Positions 15,911 to 25,070 of a stretch of 64,000 bases of DNA are shown here, piece after piece (the first letter of the stretch is position 1; the number at the start of each line of letters is the position of its first letter). The stretch lies in contig NZ_JAIUKZ010000008.1 of the NCBI RefSeq assembly GCF_020165985.1, positions 62,001 to 126,000 of the forward strand, given 5' to 3'. Made by a program: the position numbers and the translations under genes. Origin of the DNA: Bacillus sp. RAR_GA_16 (GTDB taxonomy: Bacteria > Bacillota > Bacilli > Bacillales > Guptibacillaceae). The notes under the pieces were generated by a model that saw only the letters and a program-made list of their open reading frames with translations, ran no database searches and had not been told where the DNA came from.

Positions 15911-17926
15911 ATGAAAAACAAGAAAACGCTCATTTGGTTAGTGATTGCTTTGTCGTTCATTTTGATTGGTAGTTATGCAGCTTCTCTATTTAACAGTTCG
16001 AGTGGAGAGGTGGATGTTTCTCGTATATACTTTGATACTCCGAGGGGAGAGCTTTCAGGACTATTGTACAAACCTGATGGTGCTGATCAAACCCCAAGAC
16101 CAACGCTGGTCACTACACACGGCTATCTAAACTCTGGGGAAATGCAAGATGCTCAAGCCATTGAGATGTCTAAGAGAGGATATGTCGTTTTAGCTTTAGA
16201 TCAATATGATCATGGACATTCAACAAATACAATGGAAAAACCGGTCCCGTTTTTCTCATTTTGGCCAAATGCGATTTATGATGCCGTGCAGTATATGTAT
16301 GATCAGATATTTGTTTTAAAAGATGAAAATGGTAACGGTATCATTGCTGCTTCAGGCCACTCAATGGGCGGATTTTCTACAACAAATGCGGTCATTTTAG
16401 ATGAGAAAGATTTTGAGACAACAGGCATTAGAAAAATATATAGCGATCTTACGATGGGTTCAGATTATCAATGGATACAGGCACTTGAAATGAGTAATGA
16501 AGACATTAACAATGCCTATGGTCCAAGAACTTCAGGTAAAATTGCTGCACAATATGATGAGTTCTTCTTTGATGCGGCAGCTACAGCGGCTGGAAAATCT
16601 GTCGTAAAGAAAAATTATGTAGGTACAGAAGAAGGTGCGGGATTTTTAGGAAATCCAGATAATCCTGAGGTAGGAAAATTTTATGACGTAAATGGTGGAA
16701 AACGAATCATTTACCAACCGAATGAAACCCACCCATGGAATCATTTTTCAAAACAATCTACAGAAAACGCAGTTGATTTTTATGATGAGGCTTTCGCTGA
16801 TTATAGCGACATTGTCACGATTGGTAAAGATGGTCAGACTTGGATATACAAAGAATGGTTTTCGTTTGTAGCCTTAATCGGTTTCTTTTTGCTCTTTGGT
16901 CCAGTCATTTCACTAGTATCAACATTACCTTTCTTTAAAAGCATCTATACAAAAGTACCATCGCCGCTACCAGAACCAAAAACAAATGGTGCAAAACTAA
17001 CTAGCTTTTTAATTGTCATATTTGCTGGATTGTTCCCGGCACTCTTTTTCCCTGCGTTATATAGTGGGAATGTTGACGCTATGAGACTCTTAAGACAGGT
17101 CAGTATGGTTGTTATCGCCGTTTCGGCTATTGTGTTGATTTACTCATTTGTTAAAAATTACGAGCGTAGGGTTAAATCGATTTCATTCATTATGCTTGTA
17201 TTAGGGGTTATTCAATATATTTATTTAAGAAAACAAAGCGATTTTCTTATGACAACAGAATACTTTGCTGCACCAACCGTAAACCCAATCGCATACTGGG
17301 CGATTAATGTAGCAATCGTGACATTGATGATTATGGTGTGTACCCACTTCGTTGCGAAGAAGCCAGAAGGGGCAACGATTGAAAACTACGGGCTTAAAGT
17401 AGATGTAAAAACAATTTTTGCTTCACTTCTAACAGCAGTCGTGGCTATTGTAATAGGGTATGGAATACTATATTTTGTTGACGCAATGTTCAAAACAGAT
17501 TTCCGTCTCTGGACATTTGCTGTTAAAACATTTGAAAGTCAACACGTCATCGCAACTTTAAAATATGCACCACTTTTCTTAATCTATTACTTTATTGTAG
17601 GGCTCTCTGTGAATATGAATACGGCTAGCGCGAAATACGAAGGGCTAAAAGGATACGTGATAGGAGCACTACATTTTGTAGGTGGTCTCATTCTTTACCT
17701 AGGGTACCATTATGGATTGTTGTTTATCACAGGAACAGCTGGTTATCCTTCAGAATCACTCTCTTCAATCATTATGATTGCTCTTGTACCAGCACTGTTG
17801 ATCGCTTCCATCTTCAATCGATACTTTTATCGAAAAACCGGCAACATCTATGTAGGAGCCTTCCTTAACACGTTGTTAATAACATTGATTACAATAGCAA
17901 ATACAACGCTATATTCAATACTATAA
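15911..17926 (+). CDS. Membrane-anchored alpha/beta hydrolase with C-terminal multi-TM domain
   Basis: A 671-aa fusion. Residues 7-27 form a TM or signal anchor. Residues about 35-300 are an alpha/beta-hydrolase domain with oxyanion region TTHGYLNSGEM and nucleophile elbow GHSMGGFS; a candidate acid/His region is at ETHPWNHF. Residues about 315-671 contain some ten hydrophobic segments. The hydrolase part would lie on one membrane face, probably outside. The substrate is unknown (lipid or peptide ester are possibilities). The start is ATG 15911 with GGGGGA six bases upstream. It is a single-gene unit with its own terminator and a possible attenuated leader. Confidence 0.8.
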   Translation: MKNKKTLIWLVIALSFILIGSYAASLFNSSSGEVDVSRIYFDTPRGELSGLLYKPDGADQTPRPTLVTTHGYLNSGEMQDAQAIEMSKRGYVVLALDQYDHGHSTNTMEKPVPFFSFWPNAIYDAVQYMYDQIFVLKDENGNGIIAASGHSMGGFSTTNAVILDEKDFETTGIRKIYSDLTMGSDYQWIQALEMSNEDINNAYGPRTSGKIAAQYDEFFFDAAATAAGKSVVKKNYVGTEEGAGFLGNPDNPEVGKFYDVNGGKRIIYQPNETHPWNHFSKQSTENAVDFYDEAFADYSDIVTIGKDGQTWIYKEWFSFVALIGFFLLFGPVISLVSTLPFFKSIYTKVPSPLPEPKTNGAKLTSFLIVIFAGLFPALFFPALYSGNVDAMRLLRQVSMVVIAVSAIVLIYSFVKNYERRVKSISFIMLVLGVIQYIYLRKQSDFLMTTEYFAAPTVNPIAYWAINVAIVTLMIMVCTHFVAKKPEGATIENYGLKVDVKTIFASLLTAVVAIVIGYGILYFVDAMFKTDFRLWTFAVKTFESQHVIATLKYAPLFLIYYFIVGLSVNMNTASAKYEGLKGYVIGALHFVGGLILYLGYHYGLLFITGTAGYPSESLSSIIMIALVPALLIASIFNRYFYRKTGNIYVGAFLNTLLITLITIANTTLYSIL

Positions 17927-17944
17927 TCAATCAAATGAACAAAT

Positions 17945-17986
17945 AAAACCAACCAAAGGATCTAAAGCCATTTGGTTGGTTTTATT
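17945..17986 (+). terminator. Terminator after membrane hydrolase gene
   Basis: Perfect 13-bp stem (17945-17957 with 17971-17983) with a 13-nt loop and TTTTATT tail. Confidence 0.9.
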
Positions 17987-18205
17987 CATGTATGAGTGCA
18001 AGTTATACTGAATTTTCTAGAATATTGACTTAATAAATAGATTAGATGTTAATAATGGCCTTACCAGCGGATTAGGAACATTTGTTCTATAACTCCACCT
18101 ATAGGTTTATAGATAAGAATAGTTTGTAATTTATAGGAAAGGGAATGGTATAATCGAACCAGTTTTGCTAGGCCAAATTTTATGAATCGAAAGGGGACGA
18201 ATCGT

Positions 18206-18637
18206 TTGGTAGATCGACATGCTGAGTATATTTTAGGATTGTTAGGAGCGATATTTGGTTTAGTTGGTACACTTATTTGGCTTTTTGTTGACTCATTCAT
18301 TTGGGGAAGTTTTATTGATGGATTTAGGGGGATCAACCTTGATTCAGACGATATTTCTGAAGGAAGCCTTAATATTGGAATTATTCTATCCATCATCCAA
18401 TCCATCTTGTTAATTTCCTTTTATATTGTAGCCTTAGTTAAGGCGTTACCCTCTAATTTGCAAAAAAATCATCGAAAGAGCGGGTTTTGGATATTATTCA
18501 TCGGCATCGGTACAACGATCTTTAACTTTTTCATGCTGCTACCAGGCATTCTGCTCATCATTAGTGGTTCCTTGGCGCTTAGAGAAAAAAAGGGGGAAGA
18601 AGTGTATCAGGGGATTGGGAATGAATTTTCTAACTAA
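18206..18637 (+). CDS. DUF4064-like small membrane protein
   Basis: A 143-aa protein with about four hydrophobic segments, the first in AEYILGLLGAIFGLVGTLIW and the last in NFFMLLPGILLIISGSLAL. The RxAEYILGxxGxxFG opening matches the DUF4064 family, whose function is unknown. I place the start at TTG 18206 because AAAGGGG lies nine bases upstream and the family begins at this point. The longer frame from ATG 18182 has no ribosome site. It stands alone between two unrelated genes. Confidence 0.65.
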   Translation: MVDRHAEYILGLLGAIFGLVGTLIWLFVDSFIWGSFIDGFRGINLDSDDISEGSLNIGIILSIIQSILLISFYIVALVKALPSNLQKNHRKSGFWILFIGIGTTIFNFFMLLPGILLIISGSLALREKKGEEVYQGIGNEFSN

Positions 18638-18724
18638 ACACATATGAATTAATCTATTTTATTAAAGAATCGTGAATAAAGTAGTCGATGTTTTATTTGA
18701 AATTTACTAAATGAAAAACATAAA

Positions 18725-18761
18725 TAACGTCATCTCCAAAAAGATAAAGGAGGTGACGTTA
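18725..18761 (-). terminator. Inverted repeat, probable terminator for the CotQ-like gene
   Basis: Thirteen-base-pair stem (18725-18737 with 18749-18761, one G-U) with an 11-nt loop, 38 bases beyond the stop of the leftward oxidase gene. The tail is T-rich on the minus strand only. The right arm also contains a ribosome-site-like GGAGGTG. Confidence 0.5.
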
Positions 18762-18798
18762 GTAGATTACGTGCTAACTTGTTAGAATTTAGTTTCCT

Positions 18799-20145
18799 TT
18801 AGAAAGCAGGGGGAATGCTTTGAGGAAAATGAAATATGTTTTGTGGATCGTACTTTGATTTTACCCTTTTAAGTCTTTCAAAATTACTACCATAATAAGC
18901 TGGTCCAAAATCTCTAATAAATTGATCCGGTACGTTTACATATGAACCTTCTATATACGGGGCTAATCCTCTTCGTGTTTTCTCAACAAGTGCAAGATTT
19001 TTTGTTTCTTCATATTTGTTTGCCCAAGAGGAATTCCATTCTAGATAAAATTTAGAGTTTCTCCAAAAAAATGCTGTATCGTTAGGGGACGGTTGATTTA
19101 TCGCACCTCCAGCATTAAGAAAAAAGAAATTTGAATCCGTACCTGTTGATTCCTCTAGAAAACGACGCATTACTCCAATCGCTTCATCAGGAAGCAGATC
19201 AGGCGCCCATGTAGATGAAAATTTTTGACTCTCTGTTGCTCTTCCTGGAATTGGTTCTGAAGGGATTAAATAATCGACTGCGCCAAGATAGGAGAAGGTT
19301 TTTACAAAAACATCAATTGGAGTTCCAGTATTTATCAGAGGATATAATAATCGAATTAGTTCTTCTTTCGAACCTAGGAATAGTCCAGTTGATCGAAGTA
19401 AACCGTTTTTCTTAGTGTAAATTTCTAAAATGGAGCCAAGGCGATCGTCTACATATGGAGACCATTTTTGCCAAGTCTTAAAAACTTTTTCTAACTGCTG
19501 CCATGGCCAATCAATTTTATAAACTGTAGCTATTTTTGGAGCACGATGAACTTTAAATACATATTCGGTATTAATACCAAAATTTCCGCCACCGCCACCT
19601 TGTGAGGCCCAAAGTAGATCGTTGTTTCTTTTTCTATCAGCTTGAATAACTCGTCCATTTGCATCAACCATTTGTAAACCTACTAAATTATCACTAATTA
19701 ACCCAATTGATCGTTGTAGTAATCCTATTCCGCCTCCCATGGTAATCCCACCAATACCAACGGTTGGGCTATCTCCAAAAGGAGCCATAAAACCTTCTCT
19801 AGCTAGTGCCTTTACTAATGGACCAACATTGTTCCCTGTTTCAACTATAGCAATTTCTTTTTCTTTATTAAGTCGTATTCTTTTCATTTCGCTAACATCA
19901 ATAACGATGCCATCTTTTACTTCAGAAAGCCCCTTATCTAATGCATGACGACCACTTCTAAACCGAATCGGGATCTTATTTTCCCGTGCCCACAAGAGTG
20001 CATTTTGAATATCCTTTGTTTCTTGTGCAAAAACAAAGACAAGGGGAAAGGTATCCACAAAGGGATTCCAATTTTTACGCGCTTGATTGTAACCAGGGTC
20101 ACCTCGAAAAATGACTCTTCCAGTTAAATGATACTTATCATTCAA
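18799..20145 (-). CDS. FAD-dependent berberine-bridge-type oxidase (CotQ/YgaK-like)
   Basis: A 448-aa flavoprotein of the BBE/PCMH family. The FAD domain begins at about residue 35. RFRSGRHALDKG carries the His expected to hold FAD covalently, and PTVGIGGITMGGGIGLLQR is the pyrophosphate-binding segment. The Cys used for a second covalent bond in plant enzymes is replaced by DSP. WASQGGGGGNFGI precedes the substrate domain, and a C-terminal BBE tail ends YYGSNFERLKRVKSKYDPQ. Length and motifs match B. subtilis CotQ (YvdP) and YgaK; CotQ is a spore-coat protein. The substrate is unknown. The ribosome site AAGGA is five bases before the ATG. Confidence 0.85.
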   Translation of the reverse strand: MNDKYHLTGRVIFRGDPGYNQARKNWNPFVDTFPLVFVFAQETKDIQNALLWARENKIPIRFRSGRHALDKGLSEVKDGIVIDVSEMKRIRLNKEKEIAIVETGNNVGPLVKALAREGFMAPFGDSPTVGIGGITMGGGIGLLQRSIGLISDNLVGLQMVDANGRVIQADRKRNNDLLWASQGGGGGNFGINTEYVFKVHRAPKIATVYKIDWPWQQLEKVFKTWQKWSPYVDDRLGSILEIYTKKNGLLRSTGLFLGSKEELIRLLYPLINTGTPIDVFVKTFSYLGAVDYLIPSEPIPGRATESQKFSSTWAPDLLPDEAIGVMRRFLEESTGTDSNFFFLNAGGAINQPSPNDTAFFWRNSKFYLEWNSSWANKYEETKNLALVEKTRRGLAPYIEGSYVNVPDQFIRDFGPAYYGSNFERLKRVKSKYDPQNIFHFPQSIPPAF

Positions 20146-20540
20146 TCCTTACCAACTCCCATATTTTAAGTTGTTTTATTTAGCTTATTTCATAAGCAAA
20201 GGGATGGGAACGGCGGATGTAGTAGGTTCAAAGACTAATGCAAACATGTAAAACCCGTTTCAATTGAATCAACCATTCATAAGAATTGGAATACCGCATT
20301 CACATATCATATAAGACAGTTTGTGAAAATTAAAACAATGTGAAAGAAGAGAGGTAGCTGTTTTTTAGGATGTTTCTTTGATTCAATGTGATCTAAATGT
20401 GAAAACAAAAAGTTCATTCTGAAACGAGCTTTTTATACTAGTAAACATTTAATGGATAAAAGTGCTCAAAATCGCCCCTAAGAACATTCGTTCGCATAAC
20501 GGAAATAAGCTCATTATATGTACTTTAAGGAGGTAATAGT

Positions 20541-20811
20541 ATACCTGAATTAAATTATGGATTCATTGCAAGCATTGCTACTTAAGTACGGATTTAATCC
20601 TTATATGACTGAATATGACCGATAATGGTAAACATATAGAGTAATTATAACCGGCAGAAAATCAATTAAACAATTCGGCGATTGGATTTATACTGATAAA
20701 TTATTATACTTAAACGCAAATGCAGCGTTTGATCAGGAAAAGTTATCAGTTGATGTGTTGCAAGATCGCAAAAGAAACGCAACTAAATGTATGGTGAATA
20801 ACAATCGATAA
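20541..20811 (+). pseudogene. Decayed gene resembling a LAGLIDADG-type homing endonuclease
   Basis: The 820-base gap 20146-20966 holds no intact gene but a degraded one. A perfect AAGGAGG (20527-20533) is followed at 20541 by ATA where an ATG is expected. It then reads IPELNYGFIASIAT and a stop, which resembles the first LAGLIDADG helix (xLAYLxGxxASDG). After several stops another frame (20632-20811) reads GRKSIKQFGDWIYTDKLLYL and then NANAAFDQEK. This is like the F--WIY-D--IYLKRK end of such endonucleases. Start mutation, nonsense codons and a frame change all indicate decay. The family assignment is by pattern only. I see nothing in 20146-20520. Confidence 0.4.
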
Positions 20812-20860
20812 GAAACAAATAGAAGAGTGCAAAAAAAGAATCAAGTACTTCTTTTGCTTA

Positions 20861-20902
<42 letters not shown>

Positions 20903-20914
20903 TAAATAATTAAT

Positions 20915-20965
<51 letters not shown>

Positions 20966-20966
20966 T

Positions 20967-21455
20967 TTAACCAATTTCTAAAATACGTGCTATTTGATCA
21001 TTCAATTCATAAGAACTAATTAAATAAGAATGAAATACTTTGTTATCATTATCATTTCTTGAGATGATCACATTCTCATCGTCCAAATTAATTCTAATTT
21101 CTTTTCCAGTTTTCAAATAAATAATAAAGTCAGCATCATCAACCTGTACGCGATGATTGGATAGCTGTGTTAAGTCGGTTCCGTTAAGGTTGTTGACCCA
21201 AGCAATCAGAGCTGACTCATCTTCATTTGACGTAACAATGTCATTTTTTTGTTGCTCGCTTCTATGTACCTGTATTTCATAAATGTTCTGTTCATCGATC
21301 TTTTGATGCAAGCTGCTTTCAATGCTTATAGCACTTGCAGTGTGGGCATATTTATCATTCTTGTAGTCTATATAAACTTCAGCTGATTTAAGATAACCAA
21401 ATGCGAGAACAGAGAAAAGTAGGATGGTTAGAAGTCCTTTTGTAGCTTTTTTCAC
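20967..21455 (-). CDS. Hypothetical single-pass membrane or exported protein
   Basis: A protein of about 162 aa that I do not recognise. A Lys-rich start is followed by one hydrophobic segment (GLLTILLFSVLAFGYL), then a polar extracytoplasmic domain. The domain has two related beta-rich parts (YEIQVHRSEQQKNDIVTSNE and ADFIIYLKTGKEIRINLDDE). The C-terminal piece looks like the small beta-domains of YcdB/PepSY-like or DUF-type Bacillus proteins, without a firm match. The frame runs from GTG 21488, but GTG 21455 (VKKATKG) has a GGGTGA ribosome-like site upstream and gives a normal signal anchor. Confidence 0.6.
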   Translation of the reverse strand: MKKATKGLLTILLFSVLAFGYLKSAEVYIDYKNDKYAHTASAISIESSLHQKIDEQNIYEIQVHRSEQQKNDIVTSNEDESALIAWVNNLNGTDLTQLSNHRVQVDDADFIIYLKTGKEIRINLDDENVIISRNDNDNKVFHSYLISSYELNDQIARILEIG

Positions 21456-21739
21456 ACAAATCACCCGCTTTCCAATGCTAGCTTCCACGTAAGTGAAAAC
21501 TCTTCTGCTTCAACTCTTTTATCATAACAAAATTTAAAAATTTTGCACTCAATTATGGGAGGTTTTTTATAATTTTCTTTACGTTTAGTGGCCTTCACTA
21601 GTACTATTGGTTGATTTTCAAAAGGATATTGCCAGATTAAAGGGGTAACTCATTCTTTAGCGAATTTAGAATATGACTTCTTAGATCTTCAATCGTTCCA
21701 ACCGCGATAAGATATCGACTGACTAAAGGAGATTTGCTC

Positions 21740-22282
21740 ATGCCATTTTTTATTGCCGTCCTCCCTCCTCCCCACGTGTTGAACCAAATTCGATCTTTTC
21801 GGAAGAAATGGGATTATATTGAAAGTTCCCCGCCGCATATAAAGGTCAAAGCTTCTAGTGGTCTTACGGCAACAGACGACTGGGTTCCTAAAATCGAGCA
21901 AATTTGCCGAGACTTTCCCGCTTTTCAAATCAAACTTGGCGCACCAGCTACTTTTGGATCGAATGTGTTATTTAATACCGTCTTATGTAAAGAGATTATT
22001 ACCCTTCATTTATTATTTGTAGATGCCATCAAACCGTCTCTGCAAGAACAAAAACAGCATTATGAAGTCACTGACTTTATCCCCCACTTAACCATTGCTG
22101 AAAAAATGAAACCTATGACCGACGATCAGTTTAATAAAATGAAACAAGATGCTGATCATATGTTAGACGAATTTGACCCTTTTTTTGTTCCATCTGTTCA
22201 CGTGTTTTCAATGAAATCCACTACTACATATACGCCAGTCCTTGAACTTCCTCTTCGTCCATTAAATAAAAGGCTTTTCTAA
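21740..22282 (+). CDS. 2H phosphoesterase / 2'-5' RNA ligase-family protein (YjcG-like)
   Basis: A 180-aa cytoplasmic protein. The fold carries two His motifs: PPHIKVKAS at about residue 35 and PHLTIAEKM at about 113. The second is a canonical HxT motif. The first is HIK rather than HxT, so one catalytic Thr/Ser is replaced, as happens in divergent members. The family hydrolyses or ligates 2'-5' or cyclic phosphodiester bonds in RNA or nucleotides. ATG 21740 follows AAAGGAG by eight bases; the TTG at 21734 is within the spacer and is rejected. It shares a bidirectional terminator with patB. Confidence 0.8.
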   Translation: MPFFIAVLPPPHVLNQIRSFRKKWDYIESSPPHIKVKASSGLTATDDWVPKIEQICRDFPAFQIKLGAPATFGSNVLFNTVLCKEIITLHLLFVDAIKPSLQEQKQHYEVTDFIPHLTIAEKMKPMTDDQFNKMKQDADHMLDEFDPFFVPSVHVFSMKSTTTYTPVLELPLRPLNKRLF

Positions 22283-22286
22283 TGAC

Positions 22287-22315
22287 AAAACGCCCTGACA
22301 TCTGCAGGGCGTTTT
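22287..22315. terminator. Bidirectional terminator between the 2H phosphoesterase and patB genes
   Basis: Perfect 11-bp stem AAAACGCCCTG/CAGGGCGTTTT (22287-22297 with 22305-22315), with T runs on both strands and genes converging from both sides. Confidence 0.9.
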
Positions 22316-22317
22316 CC

Positions 22318-23493
22318 TTAATTCTTTTCATTAATCGCTTTTTCTAATCGTTCTAAACCTTCTTGTAACACGGATCGCGGACAAGCAATATTAATACGTT
22401 CGAATCCCTTACCGCCTTCACCGAAAATATACCCTTCGTCAAGTGCGAGCCTTGCTTCCCCTTGCACAAACTGTTCAAGTTCTTCATGAGACATGTTGAG
22501 TTTAGAAAAGTCTAACCACACAAGATAGGTGCCCTCTGGCTCGATTACGTCAATTTGCGGAAGTCGTTCATTAATAAAAGTTGTAAGGTACGAGAGATTT
22601 CCTTGTAAGTAGTCCATAAGCTCATCAAGCCATTCTTCCCCGTGGTTATAAGCCGCTTCTACTGCAGTTATCCCGAATGGACTAGGCGCAAACAAACCTA
22701 ATTTCCCCATATAAGCGTTAAATTTCTCTCGTTTTTCTTCATCAGGGATAATAATGGTCGACAGTTGCATGCCTGCCAGGTTAAACGTTTTGCTTGGTGC
22801 AATACATGTAATTGTATTAGCTGCAATTTCATTCGAAAGAGATGAAATTAATGTATGCTCATACCCTTTAAAAATAAGATCAAAATGAATGTCATCAGAA
22901 ACAATGAGAACATGATTAGCTAAACAAAGCTCGGCAAGCTTCATCAGTTCTTCCTTTTTCCAAACCCTTCCTACAGGATTATGAGGGTTACAAAGAAGGA
23001 GCATCTTCACTTCCGGATCAGCAAGCTTCGTTTCAAGATCTTGAAAATCCATTTCATATTTGCCGTTTCTTCTAACAAGTGGGTTATCGACAACCTCCCG
23101 CTCACTCTTTTCTACCATATCTCGAAACGGATAGTACACAGGAGATTGAATGACGACTTTCTCTCCCTTTTCCGTATACGTATTCACCGCTGCAGATAGT
23201 GCCGGAACGACACCTGGTGTAAATACAATCAAATCCTGTTGAATGGACCAATGATGTCGTCTATCCAACCACCCTTGAATCGCAGATTTTGTATTTTCGG
23301 TTGGCATTGAGTAACCAAATATTCCATGCTGAATCCGTGTTGTGAGAGCATCAATGACTGGCTGCGGAGCTCGAAAGTCCATATCCGCTACCCACATAGG
23401 CAAAAGGTCTTCTTTTTCAAAAATGGCTTCTGTATGATCCCATTTTACTGAATGTGTATCAAATCGATTAATTCGTTCATCAAATACGTTCAT
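22318..23493 (-). CDS. patB: MalY/PatB-family cystathionine beta-lyase / aminotransferase
   Basis: A 391-aa PLP enzyme of fold type I. Motifs are THSVKWD at the start, LPMWVADMDFRAP, NPHNPVGRVW, SDDIHFDL (Asp binding the PLP pyridine) and CIAPSKTFNLAGMQ with the Schiff-base Lys. These are signatures of MalY/PatB C-S lyases, which cleave cystathionine or cysteine conjugates to homocysteine or thiols, pyruvate and ammonia. GGAGG sits upstream of two adjacent ATGs (23496 and 23493). The second gives the better spacing and the usual family start. The longer frame from 23514 overlaps the ribosome site. Confidence 0.88.
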   Translation of the reverse strand: MNVFDERINRFDTHSVKWDHTEAIFEKEDLLPMWVADMDFRAPQPVIDALTTRIQHGIFGYSMPTENTKSAIQGWLDRRHHWSIQQDLIVFTPGVVPALSAAVNTYTEKGEKVVIQSPVYYPFRDMVEKSEREVVDNPLVRRNGKYEMDFQDLETKLADPEVKMLLLCNPHNPVGRVWKKEELMKLAELCLANHVLIVSDDIHFDLIFKGYEHTLISSLSNEIAANTITCIAPSKTFNLAGMQLSTIIIPDEEKREKFNAYMGKLGLFAPSPFGITAVEAAYNHGEEWLDELMDYLQGNLSYLTTFINERLPQIDVIEPEGTYLVWLDFSKLNMSHEELEQFVQGEARLALDEGYIFGEGGKGFERINIACPRSVLQEGLERLEKAINEKN

Positions 23494-23701
23494 CATGTGC
23501 CTCCAATTGTTCAATAGTCCATCTTTACTTTATCAAATCTTCTCTTATCTGTCAGAGTTATTGCTTATAGTCAATAGCAAAAACACTTTTACAAAGGACA
23601 GGTAACTACGGTGATGATAAAATGAGAAGTAAACATTCCTTCCCGTTTATCCCTTTTGAATTAACGGGCCATAGCTGACATATAAAGTGAGGGTTTACCT
23701 A

Positions 23702-24280
23702 ATGAATACACTTCACCATGCATTTTGGAGTTATTTCTTTTTCCGAAAGAAAAGCAAACGAACGATTAAATACATTGTTATAGGCGGCATCGCACCTGAT
23801 CTTATTTATTATGTGATGTTTTTATACTTATTAATAAAACGTAGTATTCAAAAAATCACGAATCCTGAAATTGACCTCTCTGTGCATTATTTTATCCATG
23901 GGTTATTTGAACATCCTGTAGTTGTTGTACTCCGCCAATTAGGACATTCGATTGTCATCTGGTTACTTGCCTTTATTCTATTGATGATCGTTCATCGAGG
24001 ATTTAAGCTAACACCTTTTTCAGGTTTTGTGTGGGGATGGTTCTTGCACGTCATTGTTGATTTTTTCACGCATGTAAGCGATGCTGTACCGATTTTTTAT
24101 CCACTCAGTCATACCATTATTCCTGGAGTTGTTTCATATTGGAACCGGGATTATTACGGGACCGAGTTTAGTGTTACACACGGCCTGCTCCTCGTATCTA
24201 CGATCATTTATCTTATCCTGGACCGTCGACGAACAAGGAAAAGTTTAAAGCAGGCTAAAAATAAAGGAATTGAATCATAA
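23702..24280 (+). CDS. Small membrane protein, metal-dependent hydrolase-like
   Basis: A 192-aa protein with about four or five hydrophobic segments. Conserved-looking polar motifs are MNTLHHAFWSYF at the N-terminus, GGIAPDLIY near residue 35 and LHVIVDFFTH near 120. HxxxxxG...PD and HxxxD in membrane segments recall the YdjM/YfhO-type membrane-bound putative metal-dependent hydrolases, represented again at 25071-25568. The function is unproven. ATG 23702 has GTGAGGG eight bases upstream; the GTG at 23687 is part of that site. Confidence 0.6.
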   Translation: MNTLHHAFWSYFFFRKKSKRTIKYIVIGGIAPDLIYYVMFLYLLIKRSIQKITNPEIDLSVHYFIHGLFEHPVVVVLRQLGHSIVIWLLAFILLMIVHRGFKLTPFSGFVWGWFLHVIVDFFTHVSDAVPIFYPLSHTIIPGVVSYWNRDYYGTEFSVTHGLLLVSTIIYLILDRRRTRKSLKQAKNKGIES

Positions 24281-24319
24281 AAAAGAGCAGGTGTTGTACA
24301 AACAGCCTGCTCTTTTTTC
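24281..24319. terminator. Bidirectional terminator
   Basis: Perfect 11-bp stem (24281-24291 with 24306-24316), 14-nt loop, and T run on + and A-run-derived T run on -. It serves the converging membrane-protein genes. Confidence 0.88.
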
Positions 24320-24976
24320 TTATTTACTTAATGACGCGTTTTTCTTTGTCACTCTGTTGCGAATTAAGATTGGTATAACGGATAGTAAGATAAAGACCCC
24401 AACAGCTAGTGCAAGCACTTTTGGATTACCTGACACGAGGCTGCTTCCTAAGAAATTGTAAGCAAACGTACCAGGTATAATTCCAATAAGCGTACCGACA
24501 AAGAATGAAGTAAACCGTATTTTAGATAAACCTGCGGAATAACTAATTAAATCAAAGTTAAAGAGCGGAACGAATCGAAAAAATAAAACGTAGAAGAATC
24601 CATTTTTCTCAAGCTGTTCTTGTATCTTTCGTCCTCTTCCGTGCCAATCTTTATTGGCGATTGACTTTCCTAGTTTTCTAGCGACGATAAATGATAAAAC
24701 CGCTCCCCCAGTTGCCCCAATTACAGTGTAAATTGTACCGAACAATGCTCCAAACGCAAGTCCTCCCGCAATCGATAAAACGGAGGCTGGGAAGAATATC
24801 AAGGGGCGTATCGTGTAAATCATCATGTAAATTAGCGGAGCAAGTAAACCGAATGATAAAATCCAATCTCTAATTTCTTCGACTCTAAAATCTAGATAAG
24901 ATCGACTGAACCAAATTAAAAGCAAGACCGCTATCAAAATGAGTGCCCATTTTAAAACCACTTTTGTACGCATCAT
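24320..24976 (-). CDS. TVP38/TMEM64 (VTT-domain) membrane protein
   Basis: A 218-aa integral membrane protein with about five or six TM segments. The VTT/SNARE-associated core is recognisable: TIRPLIFFPASVLSIAGGLA, FIVARKLGKS, FFYVLFFRFVPLFNFDLISY and GTLIGIIPGTFAYNFLG. The FRxxPxxxxxxxSYxAGxS motif typifies DedA/TVP38 proteins, some of which flip lipids. AGAGG lies eight bases before ATG 24976. The longer frame from 25060 adds a polar stretch without its own ribosome site. Confidence 0.85.
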   Translation of the reverse strand: MMRTKVVLKWALILIAVLLLIWFSRSYLDFRVEEIRDWILSFGLLAPLIYMMIYTIRPLIFFPASVLSIAGGLAFGALFGTIYTVIGATGGAVLSFIVARKLGKSIANKDWHGRGRKIQEQLEKNGFFYVLFFRFVPLFNFDLISYSAGLSKIRFTSFFVGTLIGIIPGTFAYNFLGSSLVSGNPKVLALAVGVFILLSVIPILIRNRVTKKNASLSK

Positions 24977-25070
24977 CTCCCCATCCTCTCTGTATTTTTC
25001 TTCTATCAAGCATACACGAAAAACCTTAAAAGGGCTGTAAGATGGCTTACGGCAGTACAAAAATGAAAGC

